From Arthrobacter sp. ZGTC131 (GTDB lineage: Bacteria > Actinomycetota > Actinomycetes > Actinomycetales > Micrococcaceae), in NCBI RefSeq assembly GCF_002929275.1, contig NZ_PJIK01000003.1:1-64000 (forward strand): a stretch of DNA of 64,000 bases, written 5' to 3'. The first letter of the stretch is position 1. Each line of letters opens with the position of its first letter. A model generated the notes under the pieces. The model searched no databases, was not told where the DNA came from, and worked only from the letters and a program-made list of their open reading frames with translations. Below, one piece after another: positions 1 through 12,267 of the stretch. The position numbers and the translations under genes were made by a program.

Positions 1-1073
1 ACCTCGGCCCCGGAAATCGAGGCCTGCTCCTTGTACAGGACCCCGATGGCGCCGGCGGTCAGCAGGAACTTCACCACGACGTCGTCGCGGTCCTGCTGGC
101 TCGCCTTATCCATGCCCGGCGCGAAGTGCAGCGCGTAGTACAGCACCGCCGGGATGATGCCGGCTGCGCCGTTCGTCGGGGCGGTGACCACCCGGCCGCC
201 GGAGGCGTTCTCCTCATTGACGGCCAGGGCGATCAGGTTCACCCACTCCTGCCAGTACTTCGGGTCCCGGTAGTCGGGATCATGGTCCCGGCTTTCCTTC
301 AGGAGCCGCTCGTGCCAGTCCGGCGCACGACGGCGGACCTTCAGCCCGCCGGGCAGCAACCCCTCCCGCTTCAGGCTGGTTTCCACGCAGCCCTCCATCA
401 CCGAATAGATGTGCAGCAGGCCCTCACGGATCTCCTCGTCGGTCCGGCTGTCTTCCTCATTGATCCGCATGACATCACTGATGCCCAACGACGTGTTCTG
501 GCAGTGCTTGAGCAGCTCGGCAGCGGTGCGGAACGGATACGGCAGCTCCTTCTTGGACTCCTCAAGCTCCTGCTGGGCCGCGTCCTCCTCGCCTTCGCGG
601 ACGATGAAGCCGCCGCCCACCGAGAAGAACGTCGCGCTATGCAGAACTTCGCCGCCGCCGTCCGACACGGTGAAGGTCATGCCGTTGGTGTGCCGCGGCA
701 GGACGGTCAGCGGGCGCAGGACCATGTCCTTCACCCCGTAGGGCAGCGGAACACCGTTCCCATCGCCAGCACCGGCCAGCTGCAGCGTCCCGGTTTCGGC
801 GATGGCCGCGAGCCGTTCCTCCACCTCGTCCGGCAGGATCAGCTCCGGGTGGAAGCCCTCCAGGCCGAGCAGGATCGCCGTCATCGTGCCGTGGCCATGC
901 CCGGTCGCCGCCAGCGAACCGTACAGATCCACCCGCAACGACGCCACCCGGTCCAGAACGCCGGACGCCTGAAGTTCCTCGGCGAACACCGCGGCAGCCC
1001 GCATCGGGCCCACAGTATGCGAACTGGACGGCCCTATTCCGATGGAAAAGAGGTCAAAGACTCCAACAGCCAT
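1..1073 (-). CDS. sdaA: L-serine ammonia-lyase (L-serine dehydratase), cut by window edge
   Basis: Iron-sulfur L-serine deaminase, serine to pyruvate plus ammonia, in the cytoplasm. Reverse translation from the ATG at 1073 gives [20 protein letters not shown], the classic N-terminus of single-chain bacterial serine dehydratase. [20 protein letters not shown] lies near the left edge. About 357 residues are visible and the C-terminal part, with the remaining cluster cysteines, lies outside the window. AGGA stands seven bases before the start. It is the last gene of the glycine-cleavage/glyA series on this strand, so excess glycine can pass through serine to pyruvate. The family and start are clear; whether it shares the operon transcript is inferred, because a 362-base repeat-rich gap separates it from glyA. 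Confidence 0.93.
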   Translation of the reverse strand, partial: MAVGVFDLFSIGIGPSSSHTVGPMRAAAVFAEELQASGVLDRVASLRVDLYGSLAATGHGHGTMTAILLGLEGFHPELILPDEVEERLAAIAETGTLQLAGAGDGNGVPLPYGVKDMVLRPLTVLPRHTNGMTFTVSDGGGEVLHSATFFSVGGGFIVREGEEDAAQQELEESKKELPYPFRTAAELLKHCQNTSLGISDVMRINEEDSRTDEEIREGLLHIYSVMEGCVETSLKREGLLPGGLKVRRRAPDWHERLLKESRDHDPDYRDPKYWQEWVNLIALAVNEENASGGRVVTAPTNGAAGIIPAVLYYALHFAPGMDKASQQDRDDVVVKFLLTAGAIGVLYKEQASISGAE

Positions 1074-1199
1074 TGTCGGTTCCTAACTAGGTAAGTGGGG
1101 TCGGTTGGGAGGTTGCTGGTTGGGTGGTGCCTGACCGGATTCCTCCGCGTGCTCGGTCGGGCGGTGGCCCCTGTTGGGAGGCGGATGACCGAATTCCTC

Positions 1200-1232
1200 C
1201 GCGTGCTGCTCCTTCGTCGCTTTGACGCACGC
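1200..1232 (-). repeat. 33-bp repeat, copy A (glyA-sdaA gap)
   Basis: Read on the minus strand this copy matches 3363-3395 (plus strand) at 29 of 33 positions. The best conserved part is GTGCGTCAAAGCGA, followed by AGGAGCA and CACGCG. Both copies lie in gaps of the same glycine/serine gene series, in opposite orientation. The function is unknown; a dispersed repeat or an RNA element are both possible. Confidence 0.6.
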
Positions 1233-1351
1233 TTCCGGAATTCACTCACCCGCCATTGGCCCGTCACCACAGTGCACATTCACAGGCGGACGGGTTTGGG
1301 GAGGAGGTGAGCAGAGGGCCCCTTTGGGGCCGGCATCCGGAAGCGTGCGTC
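1224..1351. repeat. Perfect 15-bp inverted repeat with 98-base loop
   Basis: The arms are 1224-1238 and 1337-1351 (GACGCACGCTTCCGG and its complement). The left arm overlaps repeat copy A. In the sdaA leader RNA this would close a large stem-loop that contains the small hairpin at 1318-1332. Whether it folds or regulates is not known. Confidence 0.6.
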
Positions 1352-1435
1352 TAAGGGAGCGTCACGTCCGCTCAGCGGGCGTCTTCGCGACCGAGCACGC
1401 GGAGGATGTCGGCCCCAACGGGCCAAAGGTGACCG

Positions 1436-2761
1436 TCAGCTAAATGCCGCCACGCCTGGGTAGAGCGGGTGGGCTTCGGCGAGGGCCTCGACCCGGGAGC
1501 GCAGTGCGGAAAGCTCCGCATCGGCGTCGGCAATCAAAGCCTCGGCGATGATGTCCGCAACTTCCGCGAAGGCGGCCTCACCGAATCCGCGGGTGGCCAG
1601 CGCCGGGGTGCCGATCCGCAGCCCCGAGGTGACCATCGGCGGGCGCGGGTCGAACGGTACGGCGTTGCGGTTGACGGTGATGTCGATTTCCGCGAGGCGG
1701 TCCTCGGCCTGCTGCCCGTTGAGCTCACAGTTGCGCAGGTCCACCAGGACCAGGTGCACGTCGGTGCCGCCGGAGATCACGTTAATGCCCTTGGCGGTGA
1801 CGTCCGGCTGGACCAGGCGCTCGGCCAGGATCCGGGCGCCGGCCAGCACACGCTCCTGGCGTTCCTTGAACTCCGGGGAGGCGGCGATCTTGAATGCCAC
1901 GGCCTTGCCCGCGATGACGTGCTCCAGCGGCCCGCCCTGCTGGCCCGGGAACACCGCAGAATTGATCTTCTTGGCGATGTCGGCGTCGTTGGACAGGATG
2001 ATCCCGCCGCGCGGACCCGCGAGGGTCTTGTGCGTGGTGGACGTGGTGACGTGGGCGTGCGGCACCGGCGAGGGGTGCAGGCCCGCGGCGACGAGTCCGG
2101 CGAAGTGGGCCATGTCCACCATCAGGTAGGCACCCACGGAGTCGGCGATCCGGCGGAACTCGGCAAAGTCCAGCTGCCGGGCGTAGGCGGACCAGCCGGC
2201 AACGATCAGCTGCGGCTTGTGCTCCTGGGCCAGGCGCTCCACCTCGGCCATGTCGATCCGGTGGTCCTCTTCACGGACCTGGTACGGGATCACGTTGTAC
2301 AGCCGGCCGGAGAAGTTGATCCGCATGCCGTGGGTCAGGTGACCGCCGTGCGCCAGGTTCAGGCCCATGATGGTGTCGCCCGGCTTGATCAGCGCGTGCA
2401 TGACCGAGGCGTTGGCCTGCGCGCCGGAGTGCGGCTGCACGTTGGCGTATTCGGCACCGAACAGTGCCTTCACGCGGTCAATCGCGAGCTGCTCCACTAC
2501 GTCAACGTGCTCGCAGCCGCCGTAGTAGCGCTTGCCCGGGTAGCCCTCGGCGTACTTGTTGGTCAGCACCGAGCCCTGGGCCTGCATCACGGCAACCGCG
2601 GTGTGGTTCTCCGACGCGATCATCTCCAGGCCGCTGCGCTGGCGGGTAAGTTCGTCGTCGATCTTCGCCGCGATCTCCGGATCCAGCACGGACAGGTCCG
2701 CGTCCAGGGATGGTGAAACGACCTGCTCAAACGCCGCCGTTGCGGCACCTGCCCCGCTCAC
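1436..2761 (-). CDS. glyA: Serine hydroxymethyltransferase
   Basis: PLP enzyme that interconverts serine plus tetrahydrofolate with glycine plus methylene-tetrahydrofolate. The 441 residues are a normal length. The conserved block is [13 protein letters not shown], with the Schiff-base lysine at K245. [15 protein letters not shown] (about 70-84) and HSGAQAN (about 111-117) also fit. The start overlaps the gcvH stop by four bases (ATGA), so translation is coupled. Placed after the glycine cleavage genes, it takes up the methylene-tetrahydrofolate that they make and turns a second glycine into serine. Confidence 0.97.
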   Translation of the reverse strand: MSGAGAATAAFEQVVSPSLDADLSVLDPEIAAKIDDELTRQRSGLEMIASENHTAVAVMQAQGSVLTNKYAEGYPGKRYYGGCEHVDVVEQLAIDRVKALFGAEYANVQPHSGAQANASVMHALIKPGDTIMGLNLAHGGHLTHGMRINFSGRLYNVIPYQVREEDHRIDMAEVERLAQEHKPQLIVAGWSAYARQLDFAEFRRIADSVGAYLMVDMAHFAGLVAAGLHPSPVPHAHVTTSTTHKTLAGPRGGIILSNDADIAKKINSAVFPGQQGGPLEHVIAGKAVAFKIAASPEFKERQERVLAGARILAERLVQPDVTAKGINVISGGTDVHLVLVDLRNCELNGQQAEDRLAEIDITVNRNAVPFDPRPPMVTSGLRIGTPALATRGFGEAAFAEVADIIAEALIADADAELSALRSRVEALAEAHPLYPGVAAFS

Positions 2762-3141
2762 AGTTCGCCGCCGTTGGCTGCCGCGTACTCTTCAGCAGAC
2801 ATCAGCGGGCCTTCTTCGGTCACGGCCACCTTGAACAGCCAGCCGGCACCGTACGGATCGCTGTTGATCAGCGCAGGATCAGAAACGACGTCGTCATTGA
2901 TCTCCACAACCTCGCCGGTCACCGGCGCGTACAGGTCCGAAACGGACTTGGTGGACTCCACCTCGCCGCAGGTCTCCCCCGCCGTAACAGTCGAGCCGAC
3001 CTCGGGCAGGTCCACGTACACAATGTCGCCCAGGGCATCGGCGGCCACGGCGGAGATACCAATCCCCACCGGCCCCGCCCCATCAGCAGCAACCCATTCG
3101 TGCTCTGCAGAGTACTTCAGTTCAGCAACTACCTTGCTCAT
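2758..3141 (-). CDS. gcvH: Glycine cleavage system H protein
   Basis: Lipoyl carrier that moves the aminomethyl group from the P protein to the T protein. It has 127 residues, the usual size, with the lipoylation motif ESTKSVSDL and the attachment lysine at K65. The start [16 protein letters not shown] is typical. It overlaps glyA by four bases. A 307-base gap separates it from gcvT upstream, so the gcvH-glyA pair may also have its own promoter, though none is obvious. Confidence 0.97.
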   Translation of the reverse strand: MSKVVAELKYSAEHEWVAADGAGPVGIGISAVAADALGDIVYVDLPEVGSTVTAGETCGEVESTKSVSDLYAPVTGEVVEINDDVVSDPALINSDPYGAGWLFKVAVTEEGPLMSAEEYAAANGGEL

Positions 3142-3448
3142 TCCAATTCCTTACTTCTCATTTGTCTGCAAAATCTGTGTAGACGGTGCCATCAAGCTCA
3201 ACCCCCAATGATCGAGCTTGCAGAGACCACCGCTTTCGACAAGCTCAACCAGCGGCAGGCAGCCAATCCCCCAGCACCCTTGGCTTTCGAAGGCGCTTCC
3301 TAAGATGCCTGGACAGGGAGGTGACCCGACCTTGAGGGGCCGGCTGGCCGCGGTTTTCGAAAGTGTGCGTCAAAGCGATGGAGGAGCAACACGCGTGAAA
3401 ACCGGGGCCTGCCGGTCCCGGAGTCGGGAACCGCTGACAGTCCGGGGG
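3142..3448. other. Gap between gcvT and gcvH with repeats
   Basis: No gene is seen. Around 3196-3256 lie TCGAGCTTGC and TTTCGACAAGCTCAACCAG, of the kind that recurs as short dispersed inverted sequences in actinobacterial genomes. At 3353-3402 the 33-base repeat copy C is framed by GGTTTTC and GAAAACC, which could close a hairpin. Confidence 0.55.
3363..3395 (+). repeat. 33-bp repeat, copy C (gcvT-gcvH gap)
   Basis: This copy pairs with the one at 1200-1232 (29 of 33 bases, opposite orientation). It is flanked by short inverted arms GGTTTTC and GAAAACC. It contains no promoter- or operator-like sequence that I recognise. Confidence 0.6.
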
Positions 3449-4585
<1,137 letters not shown>

Positions 4586-4594
4586 CAGGAATCC

Positions 4595-7447
<2,853 letters not shown>

Positions 7448-7500
7448 TGAGGAACTCCATAATTCAGGTGGCACAAAGTGCCACGATGATTCGGGTTCCT

Positions 7501-7699
7501 CCCCGCTCTGTATTGGACCTGAGAGTTTCCGCGTTGCCTGCTCTTTAGCAGGCGCCACTTGCACCGTCGGTGAGCCCGGTTTCCCGGACTGCTTTCCAGA
7601 GTTGCCTTGCCGCGGCGGTACGTGGGCCTGAGAGATTCCTGGGGAGGATTTGCTCCTACGGCGCCTGCTGAACGTACCGGCAGGACTCTCCCGCCGCAG
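7501..7699 (-). ncRNA. Tandem glycine riboswitch
   Basis: Two glycine aptamers in the leader of gcvP. On the minus strand the first (about 7615-7699) opens with GCGGGAGAGTCCTGC and closes with AATCTCTCAGGCCCACGTACC. The second (about 7503-7611) contains AACTCTGGAAAGCAG, CACCGACGGTGCAAG and AAACTCTCAGGTCC. These are the conserved junction and closing-stem sequences of both halves, separated by a short linker. In this class glycine binding turns on the cleavage operon. Gene order fits exactly. Confidence 0.95.
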
Positions 7700-7729
7700 A
7701 TCATAAGCTGTGCCACTGGTGGGTGACAC
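7700..7729 (-). promoter_or_regulatory. Promoter of the gcv riboswitch transcript
   Basis: On the minus strand a -35 GTGTCA (7724-7729) and a -10 TATGAT (7700-7705) stand 18 bases apart. They would start RNA just before the first aptamer, which fits. Confidence 0.65.
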
Positions 7730-7870
7730 GGCTCACAGACTATCTGCTGCCCGGGCCGGATGCAAAATTTGCGGCACTCGAGGGCGTTATCGTTCGGCAA
7801 TAAAAACCACGACGGCGGCCTCCCTACCGCTCACTCCGGCTCGCCGACCTGCGCGCTTTCGAAAAGGCTA

Positions 7871-7899
7871 TTGTCACGCGGGCAGGTACTTAGTAGTCT
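7871..7899 (+). promoter_or_regulatory. Candidate promoter for the secreted protein at 8043
   Basis: TTGTCA (7871-7876) and TAGTCT (7894-7899) are 17 bases apart, on the plus strand, leaving a leader of roughly 135 bases. The rest of 7730-8042 shows no gene. Confidence 0.4.
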
Positions 7900-8042
7900 G
7901 CGGCCAACCGGACTTCCGGCCACATCAGGCGGCACCCTGAACGGCGCCGCCGTCAGGGGCTAGGCCCCGTACATTTTAGGCGCCCGGCCACCGCGCTGGC
8001 GCGGAACACGGGACGCCACGCTTCCATCCAAGGGAGAACCTG

Positions 8043-8495
8043 ATGTTAGGCACCACAGGCCGCATCGCCGCCGTCGTTCTTGCCGCCGCCCTCGTGGCCA
8101 CAGCCGCGCCCGCGCAAGCTGCCCCCTCCTCGCTCGTGAGCGCGGGTCCGGGAATCCTCGTCGCCGATGGCGCCGCGGTGGATGTTCCCGTCACCTTCGT
8201 CTGCGACACCGACCCCGCCCTGATCACTGCAATTCCCGTGGTCCAACTCACCCAAAGAGTCAGCGACGGGCGGATCGCAGGCGGCGGCGGAAACGATCAG
8301 CTCGCCTGCACCAAGAAGGCCCAAACAGTCAAGATTCGAGTGATTCCAAACCTGATGGCTTTCAACGAAGGCGCTGCCGCAGCTTCGGTGTTACTACAAA
8401 CGTGCAGCGCGCAATTCCAGTGCACCCACGTCATTATCCACACCGAGATCATGCTCACCAGCCCAGCCCAAACCGGGCTGCCGCCCCAACGGTGA
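8043..8495 (+). CDS. Small secreted protein of unknown function
   Basis: A 150-residue protein with a clear signal peptide: a short polar start, a hydrophobic stretch of about 15 residues and APAQAAPSS as the probable cleavage site near residue 26. The mature part is beta-rich, with four cysteines (CDTD, LACTKK, LQTCSAQFQCT) that could form two disulfides. AAGGGAG lies ahead of the ATG. I do not recognise a family. It stands alone, divergent from the gcv operon. Confidence 0.7.
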   Translation: MLGTTGRIAAVVLAAALVATAAPAQAAPSSLVSAGPGILVADGAAVDVPVTFVCDTDPALITAIPVVQLTQRVSDGRIAGGGGNDQLACTKKAQTVKIRVIPNLMAFNEGAAAASVLLQTCSAQFQCTHVIIHTEIMLTSPAQTGLPPQR

Positions 8496-8580
8496 TGCCC
8501 GGCTAGGACAGCGTTTGAAGCTGATCCGTTCGTCGACTGGAAGGAAAGGATGGGCGAGAAGGGCGTTTCCGATAGGTTTA

Positions 8581-8920
8581 GCCGTCGTCGTGCGCGAGGT
8601 TGCTGGAGAGTCCGCGGTGGGCGTCCGCCTGATCTTGGAGCACCCTGCCTCGCTCTCGAATACGCCTCCGTGCCAGGTCCAGCAGGTGTGCCCGTTCGGC
8701 CTCGTCCAGCTGAAGTGCAGAGGCCACGGCCTCGAGCACCGAGTCTGAAACGCGGGCGGATGCTGCCGCGTTCCAGCCGGGTGTAGTAGTCCGTGCTCAC
8801 CCCGGCGAGCTGTGCCACTTCCTCACGGCGCAGACCCGGCACTCGGCGCAGCTCCCCGTAGCTGGGGATCCCGGCCTGCTCCGGACTGATCTTCGCCCGA
8901 CGCGAGATCAGGAACTCACG
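8581..8920 (-). pseudogene. Decayed XRE-family regulator
   Basis: The minus-strand translation gives REFLISRRAKISPEQAG, then GLRREEVAQLAGVSTDYYTR, the helix-turn-helix start of the large actinobacterial XRE/MmyB regulators. A frameshift near 8750-8760 then moves the reading to VSDSVLEAVASALQLDEAE and ERAHLLDLARRR. A stop codon directly precedes the first conserved residue, so no start remains. The ligand-binding C-terminal domain is absent. Three lesions make this a clear pseudogene. Confidence 0.8.
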
Positions 8921-8927
8921 CTACGCA

Positions 8928-8974
8928 GCCCGGACTTCTCCCGCACCAAACACGTGATGTACAACCGCGGCTGA
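8928..8974 (+). pseudogene. Possible 3' end remnant of an unidentified gene
   Basis: One frame reads PDFSRTKHVMYNRG then stop, directly beside the decayed regulator. It looks like a coding tail cut off by a deletion, but it is too short to identify. Confidence 0.25.
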
Positions 8975-9000
8975 GGCTGCTGGACGGACGCTGATGACCC

Positions 9001-9030
9001 GGACGACGGCGGTACGTCCCGCCGTCGTCC
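9001..9030. repeat. Dispersed palindrome, copy 1
   Basis: Arms GGACGACGGCGG (9001-9012) and complement (9019-9030), followed by the family tail CGTTTAATGCCGCTCC. It lies 35 bases after the hydrolase stop, where it could act as a terminator. Confidence 0.8.
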
Positions 9031-9064
9031 GCTGGCGTTTAATGCCGCTCCCCTGCAGTTCGAC

Positions 9065-9850
9065 TTACTCGCCGAGGAACCGCAGCAAGAAGGGAACGGT
9101 GGCGTGCATCGTCCGGAAATCCCCGCCGCTGGCGGCCTGCTCGCCGAGGTAGTCGCCGTGGCCGCCGGGGACGATCAGCAGGCGGGCGCCCGGAATGGTG
9201 GCGGCCATCCGCGCGGCGTACTCGGCGGTGACAACGTCGCGGTCGCCGCTCACCACCAGCGCGGGTGCCGTGATGGTGCCCAGTTCTTCCTCCGACCATC
9301 CGGGGAAGTCCAGGATGCGCTTGCGGTCCAGTTCGAAGAGCCGCTCCAGGTGGCCGGGTTCCGGGTTGAGGAGGCGGTCGGCGTCCTTGTAGGTTTCCGG
9401 CATGTCATCCAGGGTGGCCCTTGCCATGCCGTCCCAGAATTCGTCCGGCACGGCATCGCGGCTGACAAAGGTGGAAGCCACGATCAGGCGCCTGACCGCG
9501 GCCGGCCGCCCGAGCGCAAGCGCGATGGCGGTGTGGCCGCCGGCGCTGAAACCCAGCACATCCACGGCTTCCACTCCGAGCCGGTCCAAGACAGCGAGGA
9601 TGTCGCCGGCCGAGTTCTCGGCAGTGAGGGGCCTGCTGGTGGGCTGGGTGCGGCCGTGGCCCTCCTCCTCAACCGCAATCACCTGGCACTGTCCGGCCAG
9701 CAGCGGGATGAGTTCGCTGAAGTTGGTGCCGATGGTGGAGCCGCCGCCCGGGATCAGGAGCAGCGGCGGCTGGCCAGGCACCGCCCTTCCGTGGACCTCG
9801 TAGTACACGCGAAGGCCCTTGTTGTCGGCGTAGCCGTGGGTGAAAGTCAC
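9065..9850 (-). CDS. Alpha/beta hydrolase
   Basis: A 261-residue single-domain alpha/beta hydrolase. Landmarks are the oxyanion region LLLIPGGGSTIG (about 31-41), nucleophile elbow GFSAGGH with S102, acid in VVSGDRDVV, and the histidine in VPGGHGDYL. The substrate cannot be read; an esterase or lactonase is likely. The frame is open back to 10000, but that part runs through the palindrome at 9908. GTG 9850 (VTFTHGYADNKG) has AGGA six bases ahead and matches homologous starts. The gene is bracketed by two palindromes of the same family (9001 and 9908) and is divergent from the VOC gene. Confidence 0.85.
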   Translation of the reverse strand: MTFTHGYADNKGLRVYYEVHGRAVPGQPPLLLIPGGGSTIGTNFSELIPLLAGQCQVIAVEEEGHGRTQPTSRPLTAENSAGDILAVLDRLGVEAVDVLGFSAGGHTAIALALGRPAAVRRLIVASTFVSRDAVPDEFWDGMARATLDDMPETYKDADRLLNPEPGHLERLFELDRKRILDFPGWSEEELGTITAPALVVSGDRDVVTAEYAARMAATIPGARLLIVPGGHGDYLGEQAASGGDFRTMHATVPFLLRFLGE

Positions 9851-9907
9851 ACGGCATCCTAACCCCGGGGGCTTCCGGCGAACAGGGGGCACAGACGCGT
9901 GGAAAGC

Positions 9908-9937
9908 GGACGACGGCGGGACATCCCGCCGTCGACC
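9908..9937. repeat. Dispersed palindrome, copy 2
   Basis: Arms 9908-9921 and 9924-9937 with one mismatch, followed by the tail GCGTTGGGTGCCGCTCCC. Unusually, it sits between two divergent genes, so it is not simply a terminator here. Confidence 0.8.
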
Positions 9938-9995
9938 GTTTGCGTTGGGTGCCGCTCCCCCGCAAGGCCGGCCAGCCGCCGTCGGACAGTTCCGG

Positions 9996-10039
9996 ATCAA
10001 TCAAATTTGCTTGATGGTTTATCGGGATGGACCCATAAT
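9996..10039 (+). promoter_or_regulatory. Promoter and overlapping AT-rich operator of the VOC gene
   Basis: TTGATG (10011-10016), 17 bases, CATAAT (10034-10039). The near-perfect palindrome ATCAATCAAATTTGCTTGAT (9996-10015, 9 of 10 pairs) covers the -35 box. It looks like a dimeric repressor site in otherwise GC-rich DNA. No regulator gene is adjacent. Confidence 0.55.
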
Positions 10040-10073
10040 TCTCGTGTGAGCCGGACCGCAGTGAGAGCTAGAT

Positions 10074-10466
10074 ATGCCCAACGACCCCACTGACATGGTC
10101 AGCGTCCGGTACATGGTGAACGACGTCGATGCAGCGATCGACTTCTACACGAAGTACCTCGGGTTCACGCTCAGGATGAGCGCCGCACCGGCCTTCGCCG
10201 ACGTCGCGCGCGGCCAGCTGCGGCTCCTGCTGAGCGGGCCAACCAGCTCGGCAGGCCGGCCCATGCCGGATGGCACAGTGCCGGCGCCGGGAGGATGGAA
10301 CCGTATCCACCTGATCGTGAGCGATATCGCGGCGGAGGTGGACCGGCTCCGTGCCGCCGGCCTCACGTTCCGAAACGACATCGTCAAGGGCCCGGGCGGT
10401 CAGCAGATCCTGCTGGAAGATCCGTCGGGCAACGTGGTGGAGCTGTTCCAGCCGGCGGGTGGATAG
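10074..10466 (+). CDS. VOC (glyoxalase/bleomycin-resistance fold) protein
   Basis: A 130-residue single VOC unit: MVSVRYMVNDVDAAIDFYT at the start, a mid-chain GGWNRIHLIVSDI, and the C-terminal LLEDPSGNVVELFQP that carries the usual metal-binding glutamate. The reaction is not predictable from sequence. It has its own promoter with an operator-like palindrome. Confidence 0.85.
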   Translation: MPNDPTDMVSVRYMVNDVDAAIDFYTKYLGFTLRMSAAPAFADVARGQLRLLLSGPTSSAGRPMPDGTVPAPGGWNRIHLIVSDIAAEVDRLRAAGLTFRNDIVKGPGGQQILLEDPSGNVVELFQPAGG

Positions 10467-10492
10467 GCACGCCCCTGTCGGGCAGGGACAGC

Positions 10493-10996
10493 ATGGAGGC
10501 TGGCGTGGAGCACTCCGGTTCAGGGCGGCGCTTTGTGGTCGGAGCACTGGCTTGCACGGCGGCCGTCATCAGCGGTTGCAGCTCTTCGGAACCCCAAGTC
10601 GCTGACACCGGCTCCTCGGCCCGGACTGGCGAAACGGGAACCATCCCGCCCCAGGTTGGCGCCACGGGAACATGGGAGCTGCTTAACTCCGCTGAGGTCA
10701 CTCCGGATTCCATCACCCTCCGGTTGGCGGTGATGCGACTGGGATGTGCGGGCGGGGTGACAGGGACCGTCCTAGATCCGCAAGTGCAGTTTGAGCAGGA
10801 GCGGATCGTGATCCGGACCGACGTCGAACGGCTGCCCCCGGGTGCGTATAACTGCCAAGGGAACAACAGCGTGCCGGTGGCGGTCGATTTGCACGGGGCA
10901 GTCGGTAAGCGCGAGCTCGTCGATGCAGCATGTCTGGAAGGGCGCGCCGTCACCACGGCCAGGTGTACGAACAATGGGGTGCGCTGGCGCCCGTGA
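10493..10996 (+). CDS. Putative lipoprotein of unknown function
   Basis: Starting at ATG 10493 gives 167 residues. An N-terminal RR pair (GSGRRFVVGALACTAA) leads to a lipobox VISGC with lipidated C29, so it should be anchored on the outer face of the membrane. The rest is a beta-rich domain with four more cysteines (GCAGG, YNCQGN, DAACLEG, TARCTN). The longer frame from 10295 overlaps the VOC gene and is rejected. No family is recognised. Confidence 0.7.
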   Translation: MEAGVEHSGSGRRFVVGALACTAAVISGCSSSEPQVADTGSSARTGETGTIPPQVGATGTWELLNSAEVTPDSITLRLAVMRLGCAGGVTGTVLDPQVQFEQERIVIRTDVERLPPGAYNCQGNNSVPVAVDLHGAVGKRELVDAACLEGRAVTTARCTNNGVRWRP

Positions 10997-11140
10997 TCTG
11001 AGCCGCATCCGCCTGCTCTGCCCATTCCTGCTTCCGTTGCCACCACATCGCATCCTCCTGCATCACATTGCGGCGAAGCATCCGCGAGCCGGTGACAACG
11101 TCCGGACGAAGGAGGAGAATTCAGGGCAGAGGAGACCCCC

Positions 11141-11935
11141 ATGCTGCTGAAGCTAAAGCTGCACGCGACGGCCATTGCCGCAACAGTGTTGACCCTTGCC
11201 GTAGGGCACCTCACGGGACGCCCAGCCGAGCCCCCGCAGATTCCGGCGCTGCATGCGGAACTCGCCGTGGCCGCGGCCCCAGACGGCCTGCAGGCCGCAG
11301 CCCTTCGGGGATGGGGCCGGGTGGTGGCAGGTGACGAGTTCTCCTACACCGGGGCGCCCAACCCCCGGAAATGGAAGGTCTACGACGGCCCCGGTCATGC
11401 GGGCCAAGGAATCCGGAGCCCGAAGGCGTGGAAAGTGGCCAATGGGGTGGCAACGGTTAGCGGGAACGCTTCCGGCACCACGGGCCAGATGTCGGCAAAA
11501 TTCGCCCGGCAAAAATACGGCAAATGGGAAGTGCGGATGAGAACCAGCGTGCGGGACCCGAAATACCACCCCGTCGTGATCCTGTGGCCAAACAGAACCT
11601 CCCCGAACTGCGCCGAGGTCAACTTCGCGGAATCGCTCGGGGACACCACCCTGATCAAGTTCAACCTGCACTACGCCTGCCCCGGACGAGGCCCCTACCA
11701 GACCCAGGCGGCACGCAAAATCGACACCACCCAATGGCACAACTACGCCGTGAAGTGGAACGCGGCCGGGATCACCGGATACATCGATGGCGCCGTGTGG
11801 TTTACGGATACCAACCCGGCACACGTACCGAAGGTCGGGATGCACCAGACCCTCCAACTCGACTGGTTCCCCACCGCCGGTCAACCCACCAAACCAAGTT
11901 GGATGCAGGTCGCCTGGGTCCGCGTATACCGGTGA
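11141..11935 (+). CDS. Secreted glycoside hydrolase family 16 protein
   Basis: 264 residues with a signal-like hydrophobic start (about 8-22) and a beta-jelly-roll: GDEFSYTGAPNPRKWKVYDG, FARQKYGKWEVRMRT, the active-site strand CAEVNFAE, and TTQWHNYAVKWNAAGITGYIDG. These are standard GH16 (endo-beta-glucanase type) landmarks. The two catalytic glutamates are E159 and E164, but the middle aspartate of ExDxxE is N161. GGAG lies before the ATG. The substrate, beta-glucan or another polysaccharide, is open. Confidence 0.82.
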   Translation: MLLKLKLHATAIAATVLTLAVGHLTGRPAEPPQIPALHAELAVAAAPDGLQAAALRGWGRVVAGDEFSYTGAPNPRKWKVYDGPGHAGQGIRSPKAWKVANGVATVSGNASGTTGQMSAKFARQKYGKWEVRMRTSVRDPKYHPVVILWPNRTSPNCAEVNFAESLGDTTLIKFNLHYACPGRGPYQTQAARKIDTTQWHNYAVKWNAAGITGYIDGAVWFTDTNPAHVPKVGMHQTLQLDWFPTAGQPTKPSWMQVAWVRVYR

Positions 11936-12051
11936 CCGGGGCTCCGCCCGGTGGGCCAGCGGGAGGGCCGCGGGACCGAAAAGAGCCCCCGACTACGCAC
12001 GCAATCTCAGCAGGCATATTCGGCGCCAAGCGTCCTAGATGTCCGCAAGTG

Positions 12052-12267
12052 TCAGTGCGCTGTCTCTTCGTCTTTGAGATGGTCGCAGCGCAATCGCCGT
12101 ATCTCGCGCGGCAGGTCCGCCTGGTCGATTGAGCGGCCCGTGCCGTAAACGCGAAACCCTGCTGCCAGAAGGGCAATCGCGATGCCCCGGCCGACGCCTC
12201 GGCTCGCGCCGGTCACGAGCGCAACCTTTCCTGCCGGCGCTTCTTTGCGTTCACGATCGTTGGTCAT
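12052..12267 (-). pseudogene. Truncated short-chain dehydrogenase (N-terminal fragment)
   Basis: From MTNDRERKEAPAGK the frame shows GKVALVTGASRGVGRGIA, the nucleotide-binding Rossmann start of an SDR, then stops after about 70 residues at KDEETAH. No catalytic Ser-Tyr-Lys part follows in any frame up to 11936. A complete SDR has about 250 residues, so this is a 3'-deleted relic. Confidence 0.75.

Larger units (their letters stand above)
1074..1435. other. Repeat-rich gap between glyA and sdaA
   Basis: No gene is supported in this gap. It holds a 22-base direct repeat with one mismatch (1132-1153 and 1186-1207), whose 13-base tail recurs inverted at 1394-1406. It also holds a perfect 15-base inverted repeat (1224-1238 with 1337-1351) and two small GC hairpins (1318-1332 and 1414-1428), which may end or attenuate the glyA transcript. 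A 33-base element at 1200-1232 recurs inverted between gcvT and gcvH. Confidence 0.7.
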
